Below are positions 1 through 9,351 of a DNA stretch of 45,751 nt, piece by piece. How positions within the stretch are numbered: the stretch's first letter is position 1; every line of letters begins with the position of its first letter. The notes below the pieces were generated by a model that saw only the letters and a program-made list of their open reading frames with translations, was not told where the DNA came from and did no database searches. The DNA comes from Trichodesmium erythraeum GBRTRLIN201 (lineage in GTDB: Bacteria; Cyanobacteriota; Cyanobacteriia; Cyanobacteriales; Microcoleaceae), in contig JAGGDU010000002.1 of the NCBI GenBank assembly GCA_018457135.1, positions 22,228-67,978 on the forward strand, in the 5' to 3' direction. Position numbers and translations under genes: made by a program.

Positions 1-2294
1 AATCAGTTTTTCAAAGGTTAATAGAAAAGTTTCCTCATCAACCTCAAGGTTACGAGGGTTATGCCAGATTAGCTAATCATTTGGGGAATTGGGAATTAGC
101 TTTGAAGCGATGGGAAAATGCGATTAATCATTTGCCCCACCATTTTCATTTTTATGTACAGAAAGGGAATGTTTTAATTACTTTATTTAGGTATCAAGAA
201 GCAGAAACTTTGTTTGAGGAACTTATCTCAAAATATCCTCATCAACATCATGGTTATGATGGTTTAGCCAGAGTATTAATGCACGCCCAAAAATGGGAAT
301 TAGCCTTAACTTGTTGGCAAACTGCTATGGATAAATTTCCAAATAATCTTGTGTTTTTAGTTGGTAAAGCTAATGCTTATATAGAACTACATAAGTTTGA
401 TTCAGCTCAGGATTTAGCAGATAGAATATTTCGCCAATATCCTAACTATTATCAACAAAAATATGGTCTCCAAAAAAATATCATATTGCGTCGTTATGCG
501 CTTGAAAAAAGTATCGCTTCTCTAAGCAAAGTCGAAGATTATTTCAGATATTTGTTGTCTGAATCAGAGGTTTTTCCTATTGCTTATTCTTGTGATCAAA
601 TACTTTTAGAATCAATAAATAATCTTACTCAAACTATGCACCATTTTATTACCCTTGGCATTATTGGCATAGCCGTGAAAAGATTATTAGATGATTACTT
701 TTTAGAGGTATCACCTGGAGAGATATTAGCTTGTACATTTAAAAAGTTAATTACTCAAAAATTAGGGAATGAAAATTTTGACTTACAGCAAGCAGAAATA
801 TTATGTACTGAAGGAAATTTTCGGGCTGCTATTGATATTTACCTTAATCTAGGAGATGAGATAATAGAAGAATTTATTCCTGACTATCCAGAACATATTG
901 ATAGACTATTTTATGGAATAATAGAGCATAATATAACAGCAGATTTACCAGAAAAATATGGCAGTTTATCATTAGCAAAGGAAACCCTAGAAGCAGACTT
1001 AATAAATGCTGATTTTGATGGCGATAGTATTAGTATTTACTCTCAACTGGGTTATTTATTAGTACATCTAGGTGAAACTGAGAAGGGTTTAGCGTATTTA
1101 AACAAGGGTGTAGAAATTTCTATTTATAGTCAGGATGCCTATATCAAATTGGGCTACGCTTTATTAAAAATAGGAAAAAAAGATTCGGCATTTGCTAATT
1201 ATAAACAGGCGATTAAATTAAATTTTGCTTTGGCTTTATTAAGTGCGACTTTAATAGAATGGGGAATATCTAAGTCTCACCAATTAATCAATAGTGGTTG
1301 TCAAAAGTTTGAAGTCTATCAACAACTTTCAAATTTGTTGATTCAAAAAGGTTTGTCAAAAGAAGCTTTGGAAGTTGTTCATAAAGTTCAGAATAAATTT
1401 GGTGATGGACACTATGGCAAGAAAAATTTAATCCCTATTTTAGTTGCTCAAGGAAATAAGCAGGAAGCACTAAAATACTATCAACAAGTATTAATAGAAA
1501 ATCCTAAATCTGCTGATAAAAATTTGAGTGTTTTGAGAAGTTGTTCCTCTTTGGAAAAGTTTGAAAATCAAACTCTGCTACAAGCAGTAATGTGCGATAG
1601 ATTTAAAATTGCTTATGCTTATATTCCTAAATGTGCTTGCACTACAATAAAAACTGTCATCAAGTTCCTATCATCTGAGCTTAAGAAGGATAACTATAGA
1701 ATAAATAAAAAAATTAGTACTCTTAAGTATCAAGATCCAATGGAGATACATCGATTCCAAAAAATTTACTTGATAAATATGGGAAATATAACAACTAATT
1801 ATTTTAAATTTGTAGTAGTGAGAGAGCCAATTAAGCGTTTTTTATCTGCTTTTTCTAATAAAATATTATACTCTAAAGAATCATTAGAAAGAACTAAATT
1901 AACCGCCATTCAATATCTATCAATGGCTCAGTTAGGAGTTAATCCCGAAATAAATTCGATGATTGAAAACTTAGAATTATATTCAGAAATGTCTGATAAT
2001 TGGCAACTTCATATCAAACCGCAGCACACTTTTATGGGCAATCAAATAAAGGGATTCGATCGTATATTTCAAGTAGAGCGTTTAGGAGAATTAGGGAAAA
2101 AATTATCAGAAATAACTGGGTTTGAAATTAACTTACCCAGACTTAATACTGGAGGTAGAAAAATATCATTAGCAGAGTTGTCAGAGAAGTCTATAAAAAA
2201 ATTAATTGACTTTTATTCCAGAGATTATGAGTTACTAAAAGATTATTATTCTCCAGAGAAAATTTGGGATGAATATCAAGCATTAAAAAGATAA
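1..2294 (+). CDS. TPR-repeat protein with C-terminal sulfotransferase domain (5' end outside window)
   Basis: The reading frame is open from base 3 and continues the TPR pattern, so the true start lies left of the window; a TTG at 81 is only an internal codon. The first ~500 codons are TPR-like helical repeats (for example GNWELALKRWENAI and QKWELALTCWQTAM). The C-terminal third looks like the Sulfotransfer_2 family: a PAPS 5'-phosphosulfate loop IPKCACTTIK (about 1621-1650), a 3'-phosphate motif VVVREPIKRFLSAF (about 1810-1855), and the later conserved QHTFMG and FDRIFQVERL segments. Such enzymes transfer sulfate from PAPS to carbohydrate hydroxyls, so a role in sulfating a cell-surface or sheath polysaccharide is inferred. 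The TPR part may bind partner proteins. A decayed copy of codons from 1188-1430 lies downstream at 2711-2970. The domain assignment is fairly sure; the substrate is unknown. Confidence 0.8.
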   Translation, partial: SVFQRLIEKFPHQPQGYEGYARLANHLGNWELALKRWENAINHLPHHFHFYVQKGNVLITLFRYQEAETLFEELISKYPHQHHGYDGLARVLMHAQKWELALTCWQTAMDKFPNNLVFLVGKANAYIELHKFDSAQDLADRIFRQYPNYYQQKYGLQKNIILRRYALEKSIASLSKVEDYFRYLLSESEVFPIAYSCDQILLESINNLTQTMHHFITLGIIGIAVKRLLDDYFLEVSPGEILACTFKKLITQKLGNENFDLQQAEILCTEGNFRAAIDIYLNLGDEIIEEFIPDYPEHIDRLFYGIIEHNITADLPEKYGSLSLAKETLEADLINADFDGDSISIYSQLGYLLVHLGETEKGLAYLNKGVEISIYSQDAYIKLGYALLKIGKKDSAFANYKQAIKLNFALALLSATLIEWGISKSHQLINSGCQKFEVYQQLSNLLIQKGLSKEALEVVHKVQNKFGDGHYGKKNLIPILVAQGNKQEALKYYQQVLIENPKSADKNLSVLRSCSSLEKFENQTLLQAVMCDRFKIAYAYIPKCACTTIKTVIKFLSSELKKDNYRINKKISTLKYQDPMEIHRFQKIYLINMGNITTNYFKFVVVREPIKRFLSAFSNKILYSKESLERTKLTAIQYLSMAQLGVNPEINSMIENLELYSEMSDNWQLHIKPQHTFMGNQIKGFDRIFQVERLGELGKKLSEITGFEINLPRLNTGGRKISLAELSEKSIKKLIDFYSRDYELLKDYYSPEKIWDEYQALKR

Positions 2295-2336
2295 TACTAA
2301 TCAAGATAGTTGCTTATGCAAATCAAACATTTAATA

Positions 2337-2705
2337 TGACTCAAAAGCAAATATGTTGAGAAATTTGTCTCCGTTCTATGAGGGGTAAGCTAGTTTTTTT
2401 ATAGTTCCCAGAAAAATATTTCAATTAACCCAAAGTGCTCAAACTCATAGCTAGTTAACTCCTCATTTTTTCCTGATAAATTTAACTTTAGAATTCTCGA
2501 AAAATTTCCGATAAAAGTTTCCCAAATATACATATAGTTTTGACGAATCAAAAGCCAATATGTTGATAAAATTCTCTCACTTCGATAAGGAGTAATCCAG
2601 TTTTTTTATAATTCCCAAGTTACCATAAAAATATTTAAATCAACCTAAGGTGCTCAAACTTATGGCTAGTTAACTCCTGATTTTTCAGGTGTAAATTTAG
2701 CTAAA
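2337..2705. repeat. Two diverged ~200-bp direct repeats downstream of the sulfotransferase gene
   Basis: The stretch 2337-2490 is repeated at about 2541-2705. Shared landmarks in the same order are CAAAAGC(C)AATATGTTGA, a TTTTTTTATA run, AAAATATTT, GTGCTCAAACT, and GGCTAGTTAACTCCT or its close variant. The copies differ by scattered substitutions and small indels, so the duplication is old. Neither copy has an open frame. Together with the gene fragment that follows, this looks like the trace of a local tandem duplication of the 3' flank. Confidence 0.7.
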
Positions 2706-2710
2706 TAGTT

Positions 2711-2970
2711 AGCATTTGCTAATTATAAATAGGTAGTTAAATTTAATTTATTTTTAGGTTTATTAAATGCGACTTTAATCAAAGAGAGAATATCTAAGTA
2801 TCGCCAATTGATCAATAGTTGCATTTAAAAATTGCGAGTATATTAACAACTTTAAAACTTATTAGTTAAAAAACAAAAAAACTGTATCAAAAAAAGCTCT
2901 GCAAATTGTTCATAAAGTTAAGACTAAACTTGATTATCTATACCAAGGTAAAAATATATCCAGAATTTAT
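2711..2970 (+). pseudogene. Decayed partial copy of the upstream TPR-sulfotransferase gene
   Basis: From GCATTTGCTAATTATAAA at 2712 the sequence aligns with the inside of the sulfotransferase gene from 1188 on. Other shared landmarks are GCGACTTTAAT, GAATATCTAAGT, CGCCAATTGATCAATAG (gene: CACCAATTAATCAATAG) and GTTCATAAAGTT. Similarity fades after about 2965, equivalent to ~1435 in the gene. Stop codons and indels break every frame. It is a fragment only; no sulfotransferase motifs are present in it. Confidence 0.75.
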
Positions 2971-2997
2971 CCCCCAACTACCTTATTTAATTCTTGT

Positions 2998-4416
2998 TCA
3001 ATTCTCACTTGTTTTAATACCCTCACTAAAATCTGAGAAAAGTTGCTTTTGCTTTTCAAGAGATATATTTTCATCACTTCCTAATCTATCTAAAATATCT
3101 AATATTTCCCGTTCAAATGTCACATTAGCACGATTAGTTTTACCCCCTATATAAAGTCGCTCACTCTCTTGAAAAGCCCAAATTTGAGAGTGAGAAACAT
3201 AACTCATTAATACACTCAACATTAATAAACCAAAACCTAAATAAACAATTGGAATACCAGGGTCAGCTTTAATTTGTAAGCCTGTACTACCTATAATTTT
3301 GTCAATAAATAGAGTGACACCACTCACCTCTATAAACATTCCTTCCCGCACACTAGCAACTAACTTACCAGAAGTATCATAAACTAATACATTTCCTTGT
3401 AAATCTTTGGCAAGTAAAGATACACCTTCACTTAAATCTGGTTTTATAGGAACCCAAGTACCCCAAATTTTACCCCCTCCTTCTGTATTTAATTGTGCCA
3501 TTGGTAACCGAAAAACAGGACTTTTATTAACCCTAACTTTAACTGCAGCGATCGCCCAATCTGCTTGATACATTGTCACCCCATGATAACGCATAGGTTG
3601 ATTAACAAATATGGTTTTCCTATCTACTTCTTCTCCACTTTTATCTAATATTGATAAGTCAGAATAAAACTGGTCAATTCCTCCAGAAGGAGTATAATCA
3701 ATCCAGAAACGATTGACTCGAACTGACCAATTTTTAGGAATTTGTGACTTAGCAAAAATTCCCGCATCAATAATATTTTTTACTTGAAATGTTTCCCCAC
3801 TCGGCACTATTTCTTGACCAAGAAATCCAGTCATTGAGCCGATTATTGAACCTGCTAAAATTATTAGCATACTAGCGTGAACTATTATGGGACCAACTTT
3901 GCCAATAATTCCTTTTCTTCCATAAAGTTTATCTCCTTCTTTAGAAGTTTTATAGCCCCTTTTCTGTAATATTTCTTCTAAAGAATCTAGAGAAGCTGTT
4001 TCTATTTCTGCACTTAATGCTAAGTTTTTAAATTGTTGTTTTTTATTATAAAATTTCCAGCGGTTCGCAGATTTTAGGGCTGGTAATTGTCTAGTAAATG
4101 TGCAGGCAGTTAAACTAGCTCCGAATAATATTAATATTGATAAAAACCACCAAGTCCGGTAAACATGATCTAATTCTAATAATAAAATTACTTTCCAGGT
4201 TAAAAAACCAAATAATGCTGGTTTTTCTGGATAGTTTTCTTGATAAAAAGCTATTGACTCACCTTGTTCTATAACTGTGCCTGAAATACTACAGATAGCT
4301 ATTATTAAAAGTAGAGCGATCGCCAAGCGTAAATCAGCTAATAATGGCAATATTTCTCGTTTAAATATTCTTAAAGGATTTATCAGAGAATTTTTATCTG
4401 AATCTTCAACATCCAT
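2998..4416 (-). CDS. ccs1: Cytochrome c biogenesis protein Ccs1 (ResB family)
   Basis: Membrane component of the System II cytochrome c synthase. With CcsA it carries haem across the thylakoid or plasma membrane and holds apocytochrome c for haem attachment. The N-terminal part has the family pattern: a first membrane helix ending in [10 protein letters not shown], then a YPEKP segment, a second helix containing [14 protein letters not shown] and a third around [14 protein letters not shown]. Another helix contains the conserved His in [17 protein letters not shown] large lumenal domain follows, and a last helix ([23 protein letters not shown]) lies near the C-terminus. I start at the ATG at 4416 (472 residues); an in-frame TTG at 4440 would add eight residues. 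No clear Shine-Dalgarno sequence precedes either. ccdA lies 264 bp upstream on the same strand, and ccsA about 5 kb away on the other. Confidence 0.93.
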
Positions 4417-4679
4417 TGATTTAATTACTATTAGTTTCAATAATTTTTATTGTAGTCAATAAGTTAGGTATAACTCAACATTAAAAAAAATCGCCCGGTG
4501 GTTTAACTAAAATTTTTTATAAATTAGCACTTTATTCCTAACAACTATATCTATACTCCTTAGGCTTATTTCTACTTGCTTACTTTATGAGAGAAGTATT
4601 AATATTCCTAATATAACTTATATTAAATCCATTAATTAGGTATAAAAAAACTGATAACTAAATGCTAATAGCTGCAAAC

Positions 4680-5411
4680 TTACACTGGTATAATCCTAGA
4701 TAAAAGTGAAAATACACCAAAACCAACTAATAAAATTCCACTAGCAGGTGTAATCCAACTAGACCATTTTCTAATTTCCAAAAATTTTTTAATATTAGCT
4801 GTAAAAGCTCCTGCTAATATCAAAGGTGTGACATAACCCATAGCATAAAATAGCAAGAAAAATCCACCTAAAATTAAATCTCCAGTAGTCGAAACCCAAG
4901 CTAATAATGTCGCTAATACAGGAGTGCTACAAGGAGATGCTATTAAACCAAATGTTAAACCTAATAAATATGAACGTACTCCTTTAGGTAAATCTTGAGA
5001 TATCCATCCCATACTGTCAAAAGATGGCATTGGTAATGGTAATGCTTCTAGTAAGTTAAGACCCATAAAAATAGCTATTATACTAACAACAATTGGTAAT
5101 CCTACACCTACTTGACCATAGACTTTTCCCAGCAATGATGCTATAATACCTAACCCAGCTAAAGTTGTAGCTAATCCTAGAGAAAACCAAGCAGATTGAA
5201 CAGTAGCTTGAATACGACTTTTAGCTTCGTATCCGCCAATATAACCAATAGTTATTGGTAGCATGGAAAGCATGCAAGGAGTAAGACTGGTCAGTAAACC
5301 AGCTACAAAGATAGTTACTAAACTTACCCAACTTAGGTGTGTTAGTTGAGTTTTTACTAAACTATTTGCATATTGGGCGGTTTCGTAAAAGAAAGTTAGG
5401 ATAGTTTCCAT
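4680..5411 (-). CDS. ccdA: Cytochrome c biogenesis protein CcdA (DsbD-like transmembrane reductant carrier)
   Basis: A 243-residue polytopic protein with about six membrane helices. It has the two conserved redox cysteines of the CcdA family in the symmetric proline-flanked motifs LTSLTPCMLSMLPI (near residue 46) and LIASPCSTPVLATL (near residue 160). The family passes electrons from cytoplasmic thioredoxin to a lumenal thioredoxin-like protein, which keeps the CXXCH cysteines of apocytochrome c reduced. The ATG start is at 5411. It lies upstream of ccs1 on the same strand, in keeping with a shared pathway; the 264-bp spacing leaves co-transcription uncertain. No lumenal thioredoxin (CcsX/ResA) gene is visible in the window. 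Confidence 0.93.
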   Translation of the reverse strand: METILTFFYETAQYANSLVKTQLTHLSWVSLVTIFVAGLLTSLTPCMLSMLPITIGYIGGYEAKSRIQATVQSAWFSLGLATTLAGLGIIASLLGKVYGQVGVGLPIVVSIIAIFMGLNLLEALPLPMPSFDSMGWISQDLPKGVRSYLLGLTFGLIASPCSTPVLATLLAWVSTTGDLILGGFFLLFYAMGYVTPLILAGAFTANIKKFLEIRKWSSWITPASGILLVGFGVFSLLSRIIPV

Positions 5412-5871
5412 TGTTTGGTTACCTTAATAAGAGTTGTATGGCTTTTATACTTATAGAATTTTTGATAGCTTCATTAAATAATGGTATTTTATAGCAAATT
5501 TCAACAATCAATGCTACAGCTACAAAGTTTGCTACCCTATCTCCAGGGTATTAATTTATTAGCTTGGTCATCATAGCTGAACTTTAAGTCAACTAAAAGC
5601 AAATTAGTATTATGATAATTTGCTTGAGGCGAATCCAATTGTATTATCTTGATTATGAGTGTAGGTCTGTCTTAAATGATTTATACCTTTCAAGTTTTAT
5701 ATATGTGGAGCCAACTTTTTTAGATTTTAGATTTTAACAGGATTTAAGGTTTACTCTGGAATTCTCTGAAATAAATTTAAATCTAGTATGTAGAATAACT
5801 TTTAAATATTAGTAAGGGGGAATTAAATTATTTTTAACAAATTAAGATCTTGAGACTTTTCCAAAAGTGTA
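5412..5871. other. Intergenic region between ccdA and the toxin-antitoxin pair
   Basis: AT-rich sequence with no convincing gene in any frame. It should hold the ccdA promoter, reading left. I see no repeat or transposon end. Confidence 0.5.
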
Positions 5872-5900
5872 TTGACAGTAATATGACCAGTGATTATACT
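5872..5900 (+). promoter_or_regulatory. Sigma-70-type promoter of the toxin-antitoxin operon
   Basis: TTGACA (5872-5877) and TATACT (5895-5900) are separated by exactly 17 bp, close to the consensus. The predicted transcription start near 5907 lies 5' of the ATG at 5926 and 3' of an in-frame GTG at 5890, which rules against the GTG as the antitoxin start. Confidence 0.7.
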
Positions 5901-5925
5901 AACAAGAAAGTCAAAGTATAGTTAT

Positions 5926-6180
5926 ATGGCCACTGTAAAAACTGCAATATCACTACAAGAGTATCTGTTTGAACAAGCTGAAGCAATAGCAGCAGAAATG
6001 AAAATTTCTAGAAGTCGTTTAATTGCCATTGCTCTAGAAGAGTTTATCCGTAGGCATCAAAATCGAATATTGCTAGAAAAAATAAATGCTGCTTATGGAG
6101 ATATTTCAGATACTGAAACATTAGCATCAAGAAGTACTATTCTTGAAAATCATAAAAGTATAATAGAGGACGAGTGTTAA
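5926..6180 (+). CDS. Antitoxin, ribbon-helix-helix type (MazE/PemI-like partner)
   Basis: An 84-residue protein starting MATVKTAISLQEYLFEQAE. It has the short beta strand plus two helices typical of ribbon-helix-helix repressors (KTAISLQEYLFEQAEAIA, then KISRSRLIAIALEEFIRRH) and an acidic, probably flexible tail expected to wrap the toxin. The RHH N-terminus would bind operator DNA and repress its own operon, as in related pairs. The ATG at 5926 fits the promoter at 5872-5900; an in-frame GTG at 5890 would lie upstream of the transcription start. Its last codons overlap the toxin start by 7 bp, which indicates translational coupling. Confidence 0.85.
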   Translation: MATVKTAISLQEYLFEQAEAIAAEMKISRSRLIAIALEEFIRRHQNRILLEKINAAYGDISDTETLASRSTILENHKSIIEDEC

Positions 6181-6533
6181 TTAATCAGGGCGATATATTC
6201 TGGATAGAGTTAGGAGAACCATCCGGTTCTAAGACTAGCTATAGACATCCTCATGTTGTCATCCAAAACAATGTTTTTAATTTTAGTCTAATTAATACTG
6301 TTGTTGTTTGTAGTTTAGGTTCTAATTTGAAACTTGCTGCAGTTCCTGGTAACATTGTGTTGTCACTAGGTGAGGCTAATTTACCAGATCAAAGAGTTGT
6401 AAATATATCCCAAATATTTACAGTTGAAAAAGCTAAACTAATAGATAAAATAGGTACTCTTTCACCAGAGAGAATAGAACAGATATTAAATGGAGTAGAA
6501 CTTTTACTCAAACCAACAGATATGGAATCATAA
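6174..6533 (+). CDS. MazF/PemK-family mRNA interferase toxin
   Basis: A 119-residue protein. The opening INQGDIFWIELGEPSGSKTSYRHPHVVIQ matches the MazF/PemK/CcdB-like barrel: GDIFWIEL strand, the Gly-Ser loop and R-HP-VVIQ. The middle segment NTVVVCSLGSNL also fits. Family members cut single-stranded mRNA at short sequences, and the co-encoded antitoxin blocks them. The GTG start at 6174 overlaps the antitoxin stop and is preceded by AGAGGA, a reasonable ribosome-binding site. The protein is full length for the family, so the pair is probably intact. The cut site cannot be told from sequence. Confidence 0.87.
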   Translation: MLINQGDIFWIELGEPSGSKTSYRHPHVVIQNNVFNFSLINTVVVCSLGSNLKLAAVPGNIVLSLGEANLPDQRVVNISQIFTVEKAKLIDKIGTLSPERIEQILNGVELLLKPTDMES

Positions 6534-6795
6534 ATTATTTTTTTTAGCTTTTGCTAATAACTTTATTTCCTTGATTTAATTATCAGTAATATTCAGTTCA
6601 TTATTTAGGTATAGTTATTGTCAATAAATTAGGGATATTTGCCAAGGTATAAAAAATTAGTTATTTATATCCCTACTACATTTATTTTTTTACCTATTTT
6701 AAAGAATGTATAGTATTTTTAACGAATATATCAGGCAAAGCAAAGATTAGGACATTTATAAATGCTTATGACAATCGCCAGGGATTGCTTCTAAC

Positions 6796-7974
6796 TTATA
6801 AACTTACCTTAATGCCATATTCTATATCAGTATAAAATGACTGAAGTAACTTTGTATTTTCCTGCCAGTTAAGATGAGTTTTGGCAAAATTAACTGCTCC
6901 CTCACTTAACTTTTTATAATTAGAATCAACATTCAACAATTTTTTCACAGAATCAACAATATTAACTGCATCAACCACAGGTAAAACTAAAGCATCTTTG
7001 TGATTTTCCATGACCAAACCAATATTAGTAGCAGGCAAAATTACAGGTTTACCCATTGCTAAAAATTCCGGCAATTTACAAGGGAAACGATAATCATTAA
7101 ATTTATCAGGTCTACCTGGTTGAATTAACACACTTGCTAAAGCTAAAATTTCTGGCATTAAACTCCGGTCTACATATCCTAATTCAATAGCATGTTGTCT
7201 TGCCCAACTATCATCATCTCCCAAAAAATTACAGAAATCTCTACCAGTTCTAATTAAAACTGCAGGTTGACCTTCTCGGTTTAATATTGCCACTGCTAAA
7301 TATAAACTTCTCACCTCATAGGTATTAGCAGCATGAACATTTCCAGTGTAAGAAAAAACCAGACTATTGTCAGGGACACCAAATTTTTTAGCTATTTCTG
7401 GATTAGAATTTCTCGGATAAAAATGCTCAGTTTCTACACCAGGCCATAAAATTAAACTCGGCACATTATTGGGCACAAATTTTTTTAATTTTTCAATAAT
7501 AACTGTCACTCCATCCGCACTTGCGAGAAATTCCTGATATTTTTGAGGATGAGAAAGATTATCAGGAATTTCCAGACTTCCATTAGCAGTAATAATTTCT
7601 TCAAAAGGTTTATTTAAGTATTTTTCTAAGACATGTTCCTCATTATCTTCCAAGTGAATAACTAACTTAAAGTCATAAATTTTCCGGAGTTTATAGCAGT
7701 AATTTCTAGTAACTTCCCTAGGAGTCCAAACATGAATAATATCCGGTCCTTGTTGATTTTTAAAGCATTCATTTAAGCGATAAAATTCTCCATATTCTGT
7801 CACTTGATACAAATTTGCTAAATGTTTTCCGACCATTGAAACAGTCTGTTTATTTTTAGGTACAGCTACCACACAATCAAAACCCAATTTAACCAAATTA
7901 TTAGCAAAATGATGCACATGCAGCGCACTATTAGAATGGAAATCTTCGTACAGAACAAATAAAATATTTTTCAT
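6796..7974 (-). CDS. GT-B fold glycosyltransferase (family 4-like)
   Basis: A 392-residue protein with two Rossmann-like halves. The N-terminal half starts MKNILFVLYEDFHSNSALHV, typical of acceptor domains, and carries PDIIHVWTPREV. The C-terminal half has SLVFSYTGNVHA, the donor-domain entry strand, and FPCKLPEFLAMGKPVILP (around residues 300-320), which is the usual E-containing nucleotide-sugar binding segment of GT4 enzymes. It probably adds a sugar to a cell-surface glycan or lipid; donor and acceptor cannot be told. The ATG is at 7974. It stands alone, with no other glycan genes next to it. Confidence 0.8.
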   Translation of the reverse strand: MKNILFVLYEDFHSNSALHVHHFANNLVKLGFDCVVAVPKNKQTVSMVGKHLANLYQVTEYGEFYRLNECFKNQQGPDIIHVWTPREVTRNYCYKLRKIYDFKLVIHLEDNEEHVLEKYLNKPFEEIITANGSLEIPDNLSHPQKYQEFLASADGVTVIIEKLKKFVPNNVPSLILWPGVETEHFYPRNSNPEIAKKFGVPDNSLVFSYTGNVHAANTYEVRSLYLAVAILNREGQPAVLIRTGRDFCNFLGDDDSWARQHAIELGYVDRSLMPEILALASVLIQPGRPDKFNDYRFPCKLPEFLAMGKPVILPATNIGLVMENHKDALVLPVVDAVNIVDSVKKLLNVDSNYKKLSEGAVNFAKTHLNWQENTKLLQSFYTDIEYGIKVSL

Positions 7975-8224
7975 TAAAACTATATCTGGGAAAGTTAGAT
8001 TTTTATTAACAGTATTTTTAAGTGATTTTATTGATAGTAATTCCTACACTTTATGAGCTACAATAATAACAATGTATAAACTTGTCATGAATGTTTTTTT
8101 GGTAATTTGTAACAGATCTTAGGTAATAGATGGATTAAATATTTATCCTTTCTATTCATAATATTTTTTTTTAAGAATAGCTAGAACCATTAATAGTAAA
8201 TATTAATAAAGGGAAAATTTCGGG

Positions 8225-9008
8225 ATCGGCAAGAGGTCAATATAAGGAATAATAAACTCTTCAATAACTGCTCTGGCTATCTCTTAATAATGAATTTTGG
8301 CATTATCCATTATCACACAAGGTTTTATCCATAGTAATAGGAATACCTCTTAAACTATAAAAGCTTTCCTAAAGAATGAAATCTACTTCAAAATTACTTC
8401 ATACACTGCTACATAATTATTAACTTTATGCCAAAACTTTTTTTCTTAGATTTAAGCCACTCAATGCCGAAATATTTTGCCCTTGCCCGTTGAGTTTTTC
8501 TCCTCTAGCCCTTGTTCTTTTTTATCCCCTAGATCATGGAAAAAAGTGCCTTACTAGATTCATTCCTAATTGATCTAGAACAGAAAAACTAAATTATCTA
8601 ATTCTTATCCTCTGACTATTCCCTAAAAATCTGCCCTTTTATATGGCATTTAATACTTTCTTTTAACGTATAGTTCAATTTTTTACCTCTTATTACCATT
8701 ATACTTTTTCTCTCTTTAACTTCTGTGGCAGCCTCCATTAAATTACATAATTATTCATTAGTTAAATGATTATTTTTATCCATTATTTCTATTAAGATTA
8801 ATAATTCTTAACTATTTAATTTAGAAGGAATACTTCCTCCTCGAGTTAAAGGTCTAATATCTCCAGTTTCTTGATATTTTTTGATTAATTTTTGAATAAA
8901 ACTTTTACTAACTCCAAACCTTTGAGCTAGTTTTCTTATGGAAATTTTTTCTTTTTCCCAAATTTCGATAATTTTTTTTCTTAAGTCTATAGAATAAGGT
9001 TTCATCAA
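8225..9008 (-). pseudogene. Decayed IS630-family transposase gene
   Basis: The 5' part (8808-9008) still encodes an IS630-type helix-turn-helix, MKPYSIDLRKKIIEIWEK followed by ISIRKLAQRFGVSKSFIQKL and YQETGDIRP. The rest is broken by stops and frameshifts. Near the 3' end (8284-8313), read on the minus strand, it still gives VIMDNAKIHY, the block around the second catalytic Asp of the IS630 DDE domain, followed at once by a TAA and then EIARAVIEEFIIPYID. No intact element or clear terminal repeats could be assigned. Confidence 0.7.
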
Positions 9009-9351
9009 TTTTATTTTAAATTTATGGCCATAAATACTATACCTCTTAGTCTACCATTAGACTCTGGGAATTACTATATCTAGTTAAATCCAGTTTGGCA
9101 TTTACCACAAACAAGTAAACTGCAATCCATATATATTAAGCTTTTCTCAACTAAAATATATGATCTATAGTAATTGGATTTGGTATGATAGAGAGCGTTT
9201 ATTATAGAACTGATATGGCATATTTTTCAAGTCTTATTAGCTTCTTTATTACAAGAAAATCAACTAAAACGTTGCCTTAAAAGCTTAAAGCTTTGAGGCT
9301 TTAGATAAAATTTTTCGGTCAAATAAAATACATAATTATGGAGAAAAATTA
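9009..9351. other. Intergenic region upstream of ccsA
   Basis: AT-rich sequence with no gene. It should contain the ccsA promoter. A small AAGCTTAAAGCTT palindrome lies about 70 bp before the start codon; I assign it no function. Confidence 0.4.

Noticed and set aside
5890-5925. GTG start giving a 96-residue antitoxin
   Set aside because: The GTG lies upstream of the predicted transcription start from the TTGACA/TATACT promoter; the ATG at 5926 also gives the usual RHH length.
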